Of a stretch of DNA of 64,000 bases, positions 1 to 10,183 are shown piece after piece (the first letter of the stretch is position 1; every line of letters starts with the position of its first letter). The stretch is from assembly GCA_020051095.1 (NCBI GenBank), contig JAGVJN010000014.1:62001-126000 (forward strand), written 5' to 3'. The translations under genes and the position numbers were made by a program. The DNA comes from Pseudomonadota bacterium. Lineage in GTDB: Bacteria > Pseudomonadota > Gammaproteobacteria > Legionellales > Legionellaceae. The notes below the pieces were generated by a model. The model was not told the origin of the DNA. It did no database searches and was given only the letters and a program-made list of their open reading frames with translations.

Positions 1-94
1 ACACAATCATGCATCTAAATGATTATTTTAAGGGAAGAGGTACAGGAAGGGATCCCGATTCTTTATAAAAAAAGGACAAGCTAGTAATAGGCCT

Positions 95-526
95 CTAGAA
101 GATCACTATTTCATCAATAGGATCGTCAGGCATGGGGGAAACTAGTCGCAACAATTGATCGATGATTTTATAATTTGCTTCTGGAAAATCATATTGTGGC
201 AGGTGTTCAATTTCAGACCATCTGATTTTCGGTTGACCTTCTTTGCATTCGGGGATGCCCTGAAATTGGGTCACCAGGAAACATTCCAGACGAACATATT
301 TATCAGGATAATGGTGTTCAGTTGAGTAAAAATGGAATGCCTTTGAGACGATAATGCCAATTTCTTCTTCTAATTCACGATGTAGTGCCTCAAGGAGATT
401 TTCATTCGCCTTAATTTTTCCCCCCGGAAATTCCCATTGGTTGCCATGATCGCGGTGTTTAGGTCGCTGACATATTAATATTTTACCCGACTGAACAATC
501 ACTCCGACAACCACATGTATCTTCAT
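95..526 (-). CDS. mutT: MutT-like 8-oxo-dGTP diphosphatase (Nudix)
   Basis: The 143-residue protein has a full Nudix box at about residues 35-58, with the GG start, the central REL and the EEIG end that bind Mg2+. It would hydrolyse oxidised dGTP to the monophosphate and so prevent A:T to C:G transversions. Its ATG shares one base with the secA stop (TAATG), so the two are probably cotranscribed and translationally coupled. The secA-mutT order is the usual gammaproteobacterial one. Length is near the family's (about 130 residues). Other Nudix substrates cannot be excluded from sequence alone, but the neighbourhood favours MutT. Confidence 0.9.
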   Translation of the reverse strand: MKIHVVVGVIVQSGKILICQRPKHRDHGNQWEFPGGKIKANENLLEALHRELEEEIGIIVSKAFHFYSTEHHYPDKYVRLECFLVTQFQGIPECKEGQPKIRWSEIEHLPQYDFPEANYKIIDQLLRLVSPMPDDPIDEIVIF

Positions 527-3243
527 TATACTAACGATCCATGGCAGTTTTTATACTTTTTCCCTGAACCACAGGGACAGGATTCATTGCGTCCGACTTT
601 TCGCTCAGCTCTACGATAAGTTTGCTCTGCTAGGGTAGGTTGCGTCTCATCCTGTAGTGACGTTGATTGATTGTGAATAAACTGCATATTGTCAACCCGT
701 TCAGCTTCTCGCATGGATTCAACCTCTGAAACATCAGACTGACTTTCAAGCTCAACGGATGTAAGAAAACGTATCGTATCATATTTGATGGTATCTAACA
801 TGTCAGAGAATAACGTGAATGCCTCCCGCTTATACTCTTGTTTAGGATCCTTTTGTGCATAACCACGTAGATGTATCCCTTGACGAAGATGATCCATGAC
901 CGCCAAATGTTCGCGCCATTGATAATCAATGGTTTGTAATAACACTGATTTTTCAAGTCGGGTCATCATTTCACGCCCAGCAAGCGCTTCTTTTTTCTGA
1001 TAAGATTCGATGAATTTCGTTAAAATGTGTTGTTTAATATCTTCTGGTTGGATTTGATGATTTTCTTCGGTCAATTTAGCGATGTCAACATGGATATTGA
1101 AATGATCCATTAATATCTGGGTAAGGCCTTCGACATCCCATTGATCTTCCATCGACTCAGGCGGCAAATGCGCATCAACTAAATTGATTACCACTTCATT
1201 GCGCATTAATTCAACCACTTCCTGTGTATCATCGAGCGCCATAATCGAAGATCGTTGCGTATAAATCACTTTGCGTTGTTCATTGGCTACATTGTCATAT
1301 TCCAATAACTGCTTCCGGACATCAAAGTTATATCCTTCCAATTTACGCTGGGCATTTTCAATTGCTCGTGTCACCAACGGGTGAGTAATAGGCTCCCCAG
1401 GTTTCATGCCCAATTTTCGCATCATATTAGCAACACGCTCTGAGGTAAAAATTCGCATTAAGGTGTCTTCTAACGACAAGTAAAAACGACTGCTACCCGG
1501 ATCACCTTGCCGGCCAGCGCGACCACGTAGCTGATTGTCAATTCGCCGAGACTCGTGGCGTTCGGATCCAATGATACGTAACCCGCCAGCGTCAATGACT
1601 TTATCATGATTCACTTGCCATTGCTTTCTAATTGCCTCTTGTTCAGACTCTTTAGCATCTTCCGGCAGTTTTGCTAACTCAGCAGCCAGATTACCACCTA
1701 AGACAATGTCCGTTCCGCGACCAGCCATATTGGTGGCAATGGTAACAGCACCAGGCCGTCCTGCTTCGGCAATAATCTGCGCCTCTTTTTCATGAAATTT
1801 AGCATTTAATACCTGGTGAGCAATCTTTTCTTTTGTTAATACACGACTCAATAATTCAGATGCTTCAATAGACGCTGTTCCAACAAGAACTGGCTGGTTT
1901 CGTTTGACGCAATCACGAACATCTTCAATGATAGCTTCGTATTTATCTTGCTGTGTTAAATACACTAAATCGGATTCATCTTTTCGGATCATTGGCCTAT
2001 TAGTTGGGATAACAACCACTTCCAAGCGATAGATTTGCTGGAACTCATAAGCTTCTGTATCCGCTGTTCCTGTCATGCCTGAAAGCGTATTATATAAACG
2101 GAAAAAGTTTTGAAATGTAATGGATGCTAATGTTTGGTTCTCTTTTTGAATTTCAACTTTTTCTTTAGCCTCCACCGCTTGATGCAATCCATCAGACCAG
2201 CGTCTACCAGGCATAGTGCGTCCCGTATGCTCATCAACGATGACCACTTCACCGTTGCTGACAATATAGTCCACATCCTTCATGAATAAGTGGTTTGCTC
2301 TTAACCCTGCATTGATGTGATGCATTAATTGAATATTTGCGGCATGATAGAGACTGTCTCCCGCTTCAATTAAGCCGCCTTCTTGAAGCAATTCTTCAAC
2401 ATGCGCATGCCCAGATTCTGTTAGATATGCTTGTTTCTGTTTGCGATCTAATGTGAAATCGCCTTCTTTCGCAACCTCACCACCCTCTCCCTCAACTTGC
2501 TCAGTCAGTTTTGGGATGATTTGGTTGATTTGTTTGTATAATTTAGAACTGCCTTCAGAAGCCCCTGAAATAATTAATGGCGTTCTCGCTTCATCAATCA
2601 AGATCGAGTCAACTTCATCAACAATGGCAAAATTTAACTGACCTTGTACTTTACCTTCTTCATCGAAAGCCATATTGTCGCGGAGATAATCAAAACCAAA
2701 CTCATTGTTAGTTCCATAGACAATATCGCATTGGTAAGCCGCTTTTTTTTCTTCCTGTGGCATATCGGGATAAATAACACCAACACTTAAGTGCAGCAAA
2801 TCATAAATTGGCTTCATCCATTGGCTATCTCGCTTTGCCAAATAATCATTTACGGTTACAACATGCACCCCAAGGCCGCTAATTGCATTTAAATAGGCCG
2901 GTAAGGTTCCTACCAATGTTTTTCCTTCCCCCGTGCGCATTTCAGCAATATTACCTTCATGCAAAACCATGCCGCCAATCAACTGAACATCAAAATGTCG
3001 GAGCCCCAACGTTCGTTTTGACGCTTCACGGACAACAGCGAATGCCTCTTCTAACAAGCTCTCTAATGGCTCACCTTGGCTATAACGCTTTTTGAACTCG
3101 TCTGTTTTTGCGCCTAACTGCTGATCCGTTAGTTTCTCAAATTCGTTCTCATAGGCATTAATGGCAGCAACCTTCTTTTCCAAACGTCGCAATGTCCGCT
3201 CGTTGCGGCTGCCAAACATTTTTTTAATTATCGTATTTAACAT
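526..3243 (-). CDS. secA: Preprotein translocase ATPase SecA
   Basis: SecA drives unfolded preproteins through SecYEG using ATP. The 905-residue length is standard. Walker A (RTGEGKT) lies near residues 103-109, the DEVD box near 210, and the helicase-type motif MAGRGTD in the second nucleotide-binding domain. The C-terminus carries the [13 protein letters not shown] zinc/SecB-binding tail. The N-terminus ([20 protein letters not shown]) matches the family start. The secretion-monitor gene secM is not seen upstream; the next gene is dusA, 40 bases away. mutT follows with a one-base overlap. Confidence 0.98.
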   Translation of the reverse strand: MLNTIIKKMFGSRNERTLRRLEKKVAAINAYENEFEKLTDQQLGAKTDEFKKRYSQGEPLESLLEEAFAVVREASKRTLGLRHFDVQLIGGMVLHEGNIAEMRTGEGKTLVGTLPAYLNAISGLGVHVVTVNDYLAKRDSQWMKPIYDLLHLSVGVIYPDMPQEEKKAAYQCDIVYGTNNEFGFDYLRDNMAFDEEGKVQGQLNFAIVDEVDSILIDEARTPLIISGASEGSSKLYKQINQIIPKLTEQVEGEGGEVAKEGDFTLDRKQKQAYLTESGHAHVEELLQEGGLIEAGDSLYHAANIQLMHHINAGLRANHLFMKDVDYIVSNGEVVIVDEHTGRTMPGRRWSDGLHQAVEAKEKVEIQKENQTLASITFQNFFRLYNTLSGMTGTADTEAYEFQQIYRLEVVVIPTNRPMIRKDESDLVYLTQQDKYEAIIEDVRDCVKRNQPVLVGTASIEASELLSRVLTKEKIAHQVLNAKFHEKEAQIIAEAGRPGAVTIATNMAGRGTDIVLGGNLAAELAKLPEDAKESEQEAIRKQWQVNHDKVIDAGGLRIIGSERHESRRIDNQLRGRAGRQGDPGSSRFYLSLEDTLMRIFTSERVANMMRKLGMKPGEPITHPLVTRAIENAQRKLEGYNFDVRKQLLEYDNVANEQRKVIYTQRSSIMALDDTQEVVELMRNEVVINLVDAHLPPESMEDQWDVEGLTQILMDHFNIHVDIAKLTEENHQIQPEDIKQHILTKFIESYQKKEALAGREMMTRLEKSVLLQTIDYQWREHLAVMDHLRQGIHLRGYAQKDPKQEYKREAFTLFSDMLDTIKYDTIRFLTSVELESQSDVSEVESMREAERVDNMQFIHNQSTSLQDETQPTLAEQTYRRAERKVGRNESCPCGSGKKYKNCHGSLV

Positions 3244-3283
3244 AGCCTATAGTTTCCTCTGAGAATGTTGATACTAACACGCA

Positions 3284-4282
3284 TTAATGTACTAAATATT
3301 GAATCATTTTTCCATGATCTTGCTGTTCTAATTGCAGGATTGTCTGTTCTAATTCACCTAATCCTGTCATTGTTTTCGTTTGAATCCGATGAGTCAACTG
3401 TTTTTTCCATAACTTAGCTCCCGGCATACCATGACATAGGTTCATAATCGGCTTAAAAGTAATCGATAATGGCACGCCCTGTCGTATCCCTTCTTCGATG
3501 ATAGGAAGATACCTTATAAATGCTTCCACCCGGGATAAAGGCTTCTGGTGTGAAAATAGCTGTCGACCGAATTGGTGGATTAGATAAGGATTATCACAAG
3601 CTACACGGCCCAACATCACACCATCGACCTGTTGTAAATGTTGATAAATTGCCTCGATGGTCTTTATATCTCCGTTAATGACAATTGGTAGATGGGGATA
3701 GTCCTGTTTTAGGCGATAAACGTAATCATAGTTGATGAGTGGAATGGTCCGGTTTTCTTTAGGACTTAATCCATTTAACCATGCTTTTCGCGCATGGACG
3801 ATGACTTTATCAACCCCCGCTTCAATTTGCTCAACAATGAAATCATTTAAAAATTCGTAGCTATCATTCTGATCAATGCCTATTCTTGTCTTTACGGTAA
3901 CTGGAATTGAAACAGATTTTTTGATTGCCTTAATCGCTTCAGCAACAATACTGGGTTTAGCCATCAAACAGGCCCCAAATTGGCCAGATAACACTCTATC
4001 ACTTGGGCAACCGACATTGAGATTGATCTCATCATAACCAAGCTGTTCGGCTTTAATAGCACACTTTGCTAGCGCTTTACTATCAGCCCCTCCGAGTTGT
4101 ATGGCTATTGGATGCTCACTGTCATGATATTGTAGACTTTTACCCGGTTGATACTCAATGGCCCCTGTTGTCTGCATTTCAGTGTATAACAACACGTCAG
4201 AACACAAAATTCGCATTAATTGGCGAAAGTATGTGTTAGACCAATCAATCATGGGGGCTATCGATAGTGGGGAAATTAACAC
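3284..4282 (-). CDS. dusA: tRNA-dihydrouridine synthase A
   Basis: This flavoenzyme reduces uridine to dihydrouridine in the tRNA D-loop (U20/U20a for DusA). The sequence shows the N-terminal SIAPMIDW flavin-barrel motif and the DusA-type active-site region NLNVGCPSDRV followed by GQFGACLM, which carries the catalytic cysteine. At 332 residues it is the usual length. The only start that keeps the full N-terminus is GTG at 4282, and it has no convincing Shine-Dalgarno sequence, so initiation may be weak or lie elsewhere. It sits upstream of secA with a 40-base gap and may be in the same transcript. Confidence 0.93.
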   Translation of the reverse strand: MLISPLSIAPMIDWSNTYFRQLMRILCSDVLLYTEMQTTGAIEYQPGKSLQYHDSEHPIAIQLGGADSKALAKCAIKAEQLGYDEINLNVGCPSDRVLSGQFGACLMAKPSIVAEAIKAIKKSVSIPVTVKTRIGIDQNDSYEFLNDFIVEQIEAGVDKVIVHARKAWLNGLSPKENRTIPLINYDYVYRLKQDYPHLPIVINGDIKTIEAIYQHLQQVDGVMLGRVACDNPYLIHQFGRQLFSHQKPLSRVEAFIRYLPIIEEGIRQGVPLSITFKPIMNLCHGMPGAKLWKKQLTHRIQTKTMTGLGELEQTILQLEQQDHGKMIQYLVH

Positions 4283-4364
4283 GGTTATTGAGTAATAAAT
4301 ATTTTAATGGGTTATTATAGCAAAAATCTAATCATATGTCCGTCTTTTAAAGGGGCAAATAGAC

Positions 4365-4718
4365 CTATTCCCCCTTCTCGCTCTTAATTTTACTCACATC
4401 AGCAGAGATGGCTTGCTCAATTAAGTCAATAAAGTTTGATTCTGGCAAGCTCCCTGAATCCGAATAGATTGCAATGCCTTCTTTAAAAATGATCAAGTGG
4501 GGAATCGAACGTATCTGAAACAGTTCAGATAACTCCGGATGAGTTTGAATATTAACTTTTCCAAATCCTATTTCACTATATTGCTGTGCCACTTTATCAA
4601 ACGTTTTTGCAAAAGCAAGACAAGGGGCACACCATTCTGCCCAGAAATCCAGGATGGCAATTGAGTGCGTGTCTATAAAATTAGACAGATTTTCAGCGTT
4701 TAAATGAGCGACTAACAT
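4365..4718 (-). CDS. Thioredoxin-like protein
   Basis: A 117-residue single-domain thioredoxin fold with the classical WCAPC redox site near residues 29-33 and the cis-proline loop (IPHL) near residue 74. There is no signal peptide, so it should act in the cytoplasm as a disulfide reductase. Its ATG lies inside the last codons of adk (7-base overlap), implying translational coupling. The C-terminus ends in a charged tail. It could be the main thioredoxin or a secondary one; sequence similarity to TrxA is clear only around the active site, so I give no gene symbol. Confidence 0.85.
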   Translation of the reverse strand: MLVAHLNAENLSNFIDTHSIAILDFWAEWCAPCLAFAKTFDKVAQQYSEIGFGKVNIQTHPELSELFQIRSIPHLIIFKEGIAIYSDSGSLPESNFIDLIEQAISADVSKIKSEKGE

Positions 4719-5389
4719 GGCATCACCTTTGTCTTTTCGATAGCAGCTAAGATGGCATTTGCAATTTTTTCAACAGATTGGGCACCATCAATCACATGGA
4801 AACAAACCTCACCCTGCTTGGCGGCTTGTTGATAGAATGCGATTAATGGTTTTGTTTTTTCGTGATATTCTCTCAATCGCTTTGCAACAACAGCTTCCGT
4901 ATCGTCCTCTCGTTGGACTAAAGGCTCACCAGTGATATCATCAACACCCGCATTCTTAGGAGGGTTTGAACTGACGTGGTAGCTTCTACCCGACGCAGGA
5001 TGAACACGGCGCCCGGTGATTCTTTCAACGATCAAGCTATCTGGAACGTTTAGGTTAATAACATGATCCAAGCCAATTTTCCCCACTTTCATTGCTTCAG
5101 CTTGGGGTATTGTTCGCGGGAACCCGTCAAACAAATAGCCATTTTGGCAGTCGGATTGGGTTAAACGATCCTTCACTAATTCAATTATTAAATCATCGGA
5201 AACAAGTTTGCCTGAGTCCATGATTGATTTAACCTGTTTTCCGAGAGTCGAGTTAGCTTGCACTGCTGCTCGTAGCATATCACCGGTGGATATTTGAGGA
5301 ATACCAAGCTCATGAATAAGGTATTGTGCTTGTGTTCCTTTGCCTGCACCAGGGGGGCCTAATAACAAAATCCTGCTTTTTTTTGTCAT
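4712..5389 (-). CDS. adk: Adenylate kinase
   Basis: Adenylate kinase interconverts ATP + AMP and 2 ADP. The P-loop GPPGAGKGT is at residues 11-19, followed by the AMP-binding region (STGDMLRAA), DGFPRT, and the long LID domain with [10 protein letters not shown]. The LID has no four-cysteine zinc cluster, as usual for proteobacteria. Length (225) is close to the family's 214. The 3' end overlaps the start of the thioredoxin gene by 7 bases. Confidence 0.97.
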   Translation of the reverse strand: MTKKSRILLLGPPGAGKGTQAQYLIHELGIPQISTGDMLRAAVQANSTLGKQVKSIMDSGKLVSDDLIIELVKDRLTQSDCQNGYLFDGFPRTIPQAEAMKVGKIGLDHVINLNVPDSLIVERITGRRVHPASGRSYHVSSNPPKNAGVDDITGEPLVQREDDTEAVVAKRLREYHEKTKPLIAFYQQAAKQGEVCFHVIDGAQSVEKIANAILAAIEKTKVMPC

Positions 5390-5457
5390 GCGTTCACCAT
5401 ATTGTTTGCTTTAAAGTAACCGATAGGGTTACTACTCGTATGTTTCACCGCTATATT

Positions 5458-6063
5458 CTACCATATTTGATACCACGATTTCCCTGGCAATGAATTTTTA
5501 CATCGTTCTAACTGGTTTTCATAAATAATAGCACGCTGCTTGACTTTTCGCGCTACATTCACTAGCCATTCCTTTTGTAGATAGGTTTTTCTCATATACC
5601 CACCTATTCCCTCATGATAGGCAAGATACAATGCATAAGCATTTGCTGCCGATATGCCCGCTCGTTTTCTCGCGCGATAAGCATACCAACCAATAAAATC
5701 AACCGCTTTCCCAAATTCATCGCGAGATGCAAACGCGCCACCGCGTTCATTTTTATACTGTTGCCAAGTCATGTTTAACGCTTGTGTATACCCGGACGCG
5801 GTGGATGGACGCTTCCATGGAATAACCCATAATAGTTTGGTTCTAGGTGGTTTTGCACGTCCATTAAAACGTGATTCTTGATGGATTATCGCCATTTGCA
5901 CAGGAATTGGTATCTGCCAATGACTTTGAACGCGTTGAGCATCCCCATACCACTCGGGGTATTGCTGAAATATTGAGCATACGTTGTTGACGTTATCCGG
6001 TGGTTGTTGAACACAGCCATTCAACATGAACGAAAACCCGATTAATAAAATTATCTTTTTCAC
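5458..6063 (-). CDS. Lytic transglycosylase lipoprotein (SLT family)
   Basis: The protein starts with a lipoprotein signal ending in the lipobox LNGC at residues 14-17, so it is probably outer-membrane anchored. The mature part has the SLT-type catalytic glutamate in IIHQESRFN (near residue 63), a GYTQALNMTW segment and YHEGIGGY, which fit the lysozyme-like fold of peptidoglycan lytic transglycosylases. At 201 residues it is a compact single-domain form. It would cleave glycan strands to 1,6-anhydroMurNAc products, the substrate class recycled by AnmK encoded at 7579-8679. Genus-level orthology is not assigned. Confidence 0.85.
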   Translation of the reverse strand: MKKIILLIGFSFMLNGCVQQPPDNVNNVCSIFQQYPEWYGDAQRVQSHWQIPIPVQMAIIHQESRFNGRAKPPRTKLLWVIPWKRPSTASGYTQALNMTWQQYKNERGGAFASRDEFGKAVDFIGWYAYRARKRAGISAANAYALYLAYHEGIGGYMRKTYLQKEWLVNVARKVKQRAIIYENQLERCKNSLPGKSWYQIW

Positions 6064-6093
6064 AGTTTCTCTATTTTCATAAATAGCTTATCC

Positions 6094-7263
6094 CTAATCA
6101 CCCTCTAACCCTTGAACGGGTCGAGTGCTTCCCCACTGCTTGCAACTTGGACATAACCAATGCAAGTGTTTGCCACCAAAACCACAATGACTGCAGCGAT
6201 AAATAGGCTTGTTTTCGAGAAATTTACTGGTAATGTCATACAACATTCGCAGCTTTTCTTTTACTTTGCCTTGAGCATTATCAAGATGCCAATGAATGAG
6301 TCGATTTATCCCTCTGATTGAAGGGTATTGTTGTAACTGAGAAGCAACAAAATCAATAGCAGCATCCTTGCTTTCATGCTCAGCAATATAATCCGCAATA
6401 ACAAATAGCATGGATGCTCGAGGCTGTTCGGCTAACCGTTGTTTGAGATAATTGATACATTCAGGCATCGCATTAATCGCTTGATAACACACAACCAAGG
6501 TTTCGACAGTCTCACTGACAAAATTTGCATCTTGGCAAGCCACTCTCCGCAAAGCACGTATGGCTAATTTGTATTGCCCTTGTCGACGATTAATATCGGC
6601 TTGTAATAAACTTGCTCTGACTGATAATTTATCAACAGCTAACGCTTGTTTAAGGGCCTGGCTGGCAGATTCAAGTTGATTAGCTTTAATTTGATCACTG
6701 GCAATTTCACAATAATAATGAGCCATTTGTTGGTTAAATGACTCGCCACTTCGATAGGATAGTTTTTTGACGATTTCAAGTGCCTTATACCAGGATTTTT
6801 CCTGCTGGTATATCTCAAGCAATTCAAGTAAGCTTCGATATTCCGTTTTACCACCTAACTCCACCACTTCAAGAAAAATTCGCTCAGCACGATCAAACAA
6901 CCCTGCACTCATGTAATCCTGACCTAACGCAAGTAAAGCATCTTTTTTGTCTTCTAAGCTCAATTGGGGGCGTGCGATAAGGTTTTGGTGAATTCGGATG
7001 GCTCTATCAACTTCTCCCCTGCGGCGAAACAGTGAACCAAGGGCAAGATGTGTCTCGACTGTGTCACTGTCAACTTCTAACAGACGGATAAATACATCAA
7101 CGGCTTCGTCGGGTTGTTCATTTAATAAATAGTTCAAACCGACAACATATTCTTTGGATAAACGATTGGAAACTGTTTGTTGACGAGATTTATCGCGCTT
7201 CATCCCAATAACCCAGCCAGACCATGCTGCTGCAGGCAAAAGCAATGGCCATAAATTCAACAT
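6094..7263 (-). CDS. lapB: LPS assembly protein B (YciM)
   Basis: LapB adapts the FtsH protease to LpxC turnover and so balances lipopolysaccharide synthesis with phospholipid synthesis. The 389-residue protein has one N-terminal membrane helix (residues 3-20), a long run of TPR-like helical repeats, and a C-terminal rubredoxin-type metal site (CSHC near residue 356 and CPSC near 370). This is the complete family architecture. A candidate promoter lies 40-50 bases upstream (TATAAT at 7304-7309, minus strand). LapA, its usual neighbour in enterics, is absent here. Confidence 0.93.
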   Translation of the reverse strand: MLNLWPLLLPAAAWSGWVIGMKRDKSRQQTVSNRLSKEYVVGLNYLLNEQPDEAVDVFIRLLEVDSDTVETHLALGSLFRRRGEVDRAIRIHQNLIARPQLSLEDKKDALLALGQDYMSAGLFDRAERIFLEVVELGGKTEYRSLLELLEIYQQEKSWYKALEIVKKLSYRSGESFNQQMAHYYCEIASDQIKANQLESASQALKQALAVDKLSVRASLLQADINRRQGQYKLAIRALRRVACQDANFVSETVETLVVCYQAINAMPECINYLKQRLAEQPRASMLFVIADYIAEHESKDAAIDFVASQLQQYPSIRGINRLIHWHLDNAQGKVKEKLRMLYDITSKFLENKPIYRCSHCGFGGKHLHWLCPSCKQWGSTRPVQGLEGD

Positions 7264-7578
7264 ACCCGCATCTCCAAGATGTTATTAATTGGCGTTAATG
7301 CTCATTATACATTTAAATCAATTATGCGATTAACGAAACCAACCTTTAAACTAAAGGTAATTGCATGCTATAAGTCTGGCGCATTATCACACTTCATTAT
7401 ATGAATATGTAATAAAAAGCCAAACCATTTATTATTGATGACGTATCAGGTCATTTTACCAACTTGACATGTATACCTTTCGATCCAATGCTATTAATAC
7501 CTTGGTTGAAAGCATGATGTCAACAAACCCCTACAAATAAATCAGTTAAACAACATAACTAACCAAAACCATCCTAAC
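7264..7578. promoter_or_regulatory. lapB upstream region with two promoter-like signals and a dyad
   Basis: This gap of 315 bases contains no convincing gene. On the minus strand, TATAAT (7304-7309) sits close upstream of lapB with a weak -35. A stronger -35, TTGACA (7518-7523), is followed after 18 bases by TATTAA (7494-7499), just past the end of anmK. A perfect dyad, ACCTTTA-AAC-TAAAGGT, is at 7342-7358. The distal promoter could serve lapB with a long leader or a small RNA. Confidence 0.4.
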
Positions 7579-8679
7579 TTACTGGACGCTTTTATCAGGA
7601 TGGATAAAAACATGCCCTAACATGGTTGGGTAGGGATTACCTGTGATGGACGCTAGATTAAAAGCACGCTGATTTAGACGCTCTTTCGCTAACCAGGCCA
7701 TCATCATCGCCTCTAAATAGTTTTCATTGATACCAAATTGAGAAGATGGACTAACCGTTGTGTTAGGTAATAAATAGCTAATACGTTGATTTAATTGGGT
7801 ATTATGTACCCCTCCACCACACAATATCAATTGGTTTACCGGCGAGAACAACTGAACTTGATTTGCAATGGTCATTGCTGTTAACTCCAACAATGTTGCT
7901 TGCACATCTTCAGATGGTATGCCTGGTTTCAATTGATTTTTTAACCAAGCCAATGAAAAATATTCTCTATCAACGCTTTTGGGTCCCGATAAATGAAAAT
8001 AATGATCTTTTAAAAGTTTTTTTAATAACCCTTGGTTAACATGACCGCAGGCAGCCCATGCACCATCCTTATCAAATTCAACATTTTGAATAGCTTTGAT
8101 CCAACTGTTCATCAAACAATTGCCTGGACCAATGTCATAGCCTGCCACCAATTGCTCATCAATGAACATAGACAGGTTTGCAATACCACCGATATTGACA
8201 ATCGCCACCCTATCTTGCAATCTTCCAAAACAATAATCGTGATATAGCGGCGCAAGTGGCGCACCCTGCCCACCTAATGCAATGTCCATGCTTCGAAAAT
8301 CAGCGACTACTGTGGTTGATGTTTCAGCAGCAAGCGTGCTCGCACACCCTAATTGATAGGTATAAAAAGGCTTTTCTAAGGTCCGATGAGAGATAGTTTG
8401 TCCATGAAACCCAATTGCAGCCACATCGCTTGCTTGAATTTGGCTCATCGATAAAAGTTGATTATAAGACTCAGCAAATTCGATAGCTATTGTACGATGC
8501 AATGTTCCAATATCTGCTAAGTCAGCATGTCTATTTTGAACAACTCGGCTCAGTAACTGGTATGTTTTCTCTTTGTAATTGAACGTATGTCCGTTAATAA
8601 GTCGATTATGCTCATCAATAATGACAGCATCCATACCATCCATACTTGTACCAGACATTAAGCCAGCGAAATAAGCCAT
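7579..8679 (-). CDS. anmK: Anhydro-N-acetylmuramic acid kinase
   Basis: AnmK opens the 1,6-anhydro ring of anhydroMurNAc and phosphorylates it to MurNAc-6-phosphate, feeding recycled cell wall back to metabolism. The start MAYFAGLMSGTSMDGMDAV carries the diagnostic MSGTSMDG nucleotide-binding loop, and VNIGGIANLS, DIGPGNCLMN and LCGGGVHN are further ASKHA-family motifs. Length 366 is typical. It is transcribed away from the MFS exporter gene across a region of about 310 bases. Confidence 0.95.
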   Translation of the reverse strand: MAYFAGLMSGTSMDGMDAVIIDEHNRLINGHTFNYKEKTYQLLSRVVQNRHADLADIGTLHRTIAIEFAESYNQLLSMSQIQASDVAAIGFHGQTISHRTLEKPFYTYQLGCASTLAAETSTTVVADFRSMDIALGGQGAPLAPLYHDYCFGRLQDRVAIVNIGGIANLSMFIDEQLVAGYDIGPGNCLMNSWIKAIQNVEFDKDGAWAACGHVNQGLLKKLLKDHYFHLSGPKSVDREYFSLAWLKNQLKPGIPSEDVQATLLELTAMTIANQVQLFSPVNQLILCGGGVHNTQLNQRISYLLPNTTVSPSSQFGINENYLEAMMMAWLAKERLNQRAFNLASITGNPYPTMLGHVFIHPDKSVQ

Positions 8680-8992
8680 ATCGTCTCAACACACCCAAAT
8701 TATCACAAATTAATTACTTATCGTTAATTGATATCGTTTAACGACATCCTATCATAATTATGTCCCCAATCATAAAGGCTATTGGGAATATTTTATGTAT
8801 GCAAATGAACACGGGTATATACCTAAGAAATGCTCCTTATTTTATCACGAAGCGGAAAAAGTGATAAATTGGAATGTCTTTCTAACATTTGCATTTCACA
8901 GAAATATTAGAGGTCATTTCTGGCATTTATACGATTCTTGAGTTTACAATGCTAAGGAAACACCCTTGTTCGTCATTGATAAAGGATTATCC
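8680..8992. promoter_or_regulatory. Divergent intergenic region with palindromes
   Basis: This region lies between anmK (minus) and the MFS gene (plus). It holds no credible ORF but several inverted repeats: GGTATATACC at 8814-8823, TTATCAC-12-GTGATAA at 8842-8867, and CGTTAA/TTAACG near 8721-8742. These may be binding sites for a regulator encoded elsewhere; no regulator gene adjoins them. Confidence 0.35.
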
Positions 8993-10183
8993 ATGCAGCA
9001 TTGTACAAAAACACCACTGCTCTATCTCGGAATGTTAGCGTCCTTCCCGCTTTTGACCTTTGATCTGTTTCAACCTGCCTTACCAACAATGACGGATTAT
9101 TTTAACACAAATCAATCACTTGGCCAGCTAACCTTAAGTATAAATTTGTTTTTTTATGGGTTTGCACAGCTATTATGGGGACCATTGATCGATCATTATG
9201 GCAGACGTAAAATTCTACCCATTAGTTTGTTTTGTTTTATATTTTCCACCATCTTGTGCATCGTATCACAAAATATCTACATGCTACTCATAGGACGAGC
9301 ACTGCAAGGATTTTTTGCTTGTTGCGCCAACGTGCTGGCGTTTTCATCCACGCGCGACATTCCCGATAGCAAACAAAGAGCCCGTACATTATCACAAATT
9401 GCCATGTTATTAGCCTTATCCCCTATGCTTGGCCCAATCATTGGTGGATTTGTCTTTGTTTACAGCAATTGGCAAATGACCTTTATCTTGATGATATTCT
9501 TTGCATTGATATTATATATTGTAGGAACCCAGGTCATACATGAATCACCGAATTTTCGCACAAAAAAAAATCCAATCAATTTTGTATCCACCTTTAAAAA
9601 GTATGCCATCGTCTTAAAACTGCCACTGGTAAGACATAGCATGTTAATGCAGTCGGCATCATTTTCTTGTATCATGGTTGTCGTGGTTAATATTTCTTAC
9701 CTGTTAATTGATGATCTAGGTATCAAACCTGAGTATTTCGGTTACTTTTTTGCATTTAACGGCTTAACCATAATTGTCGGTAATTCGCTTGGTATTAAAT
9801 TGAGAAATATTTATTCCATTATTTGGAACATTCGTTTTGGCAGTATCGTGATGACTACAGGCGGAATTCTATTATTAGGCTCAAGTTTTTTGAATGGTTT
9901 ATCGATAATAACCTTATCGTTTATTTTGATTATCAACATCGGATGCTCACTTCTAAACCCGCCTGCAATCTCACTTGCTCTCAATCGCATGCCACAATTA
10001 TCAGGCACTATCACGGGCATCATCAACACTTGCCGTAGTTCTATCTCATCGCTAATTGCTTCTTTGGTCGGTAGTTTTGTCGCCCTGCATTTTATGGTAT
10101 TACCGATTGCCCTGATGGTTTTATCGATAATATGTTTGATAGCTGCATTTTGTTTGTATCGCCCAGGAAGCGATCTACCCTAA
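8993..10183 (+). CDS. MFS drug resistance exporter, Bcr/CflA type
   Basis: This is a 12-helix major facilitator, about 396 residues from the ATG at 8993. That ATG has AAAGGA 6 bases upstream. An in-frame TTG at 8966, also preceded by AAGGAA, would add nine residues. The N-terminal half shows the DHA1 motif LLWGPLIDHYGRR and the GRALQGF segment typical of Bcr/CflA proton-driven exporters; motif C-like LSPMLGPIIGG follows. It would pump small hydrophobic compounds out of the cell, but the substrate cannot be told. The stop overlaps the convergent tatD stop by 4 bases. Confidence 0.88.
   Translation: MQHCTKTPLLYLGMLASFPLLTFDLFQPALPTMTDYFNTNQSLGQLTLSINLFFYGFAQLLWGPLIDHYGRRKILPISLFCFIFSTILCIVSQNIYMLLIGRALQGFFACCANVLAFSSTRDIPDSKQRARTLSQIAMLLALSPMLGPIIGGFVFVYSNWQMTFILMIFFALILYIVGTQVIHESPNFRTKKNPINFVSTFKKYAIVLKLPLVRHSMLMQSASFSCIMVVVVNISYLLIDDLGIKPEYFGYFFAFNGLTIIVGNSLGIKLRNIYSIIWNIRFGSIVMTTGGILLLGSSFLNGLSIITLSFILIINIGCSLLNPPAISLALNRMPQLSGTITGIINTCRSSISSLIASLVGSFVALHFMVLPIALMVLSIICLIAAFCLYRPGSDLP

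Noticed and set aside
1-94. Possible gene end or terminator after mutT
   Set aside because: The stretch is too short to judge, has no clear hairpin with a T-run and no recognisable coding sequence.
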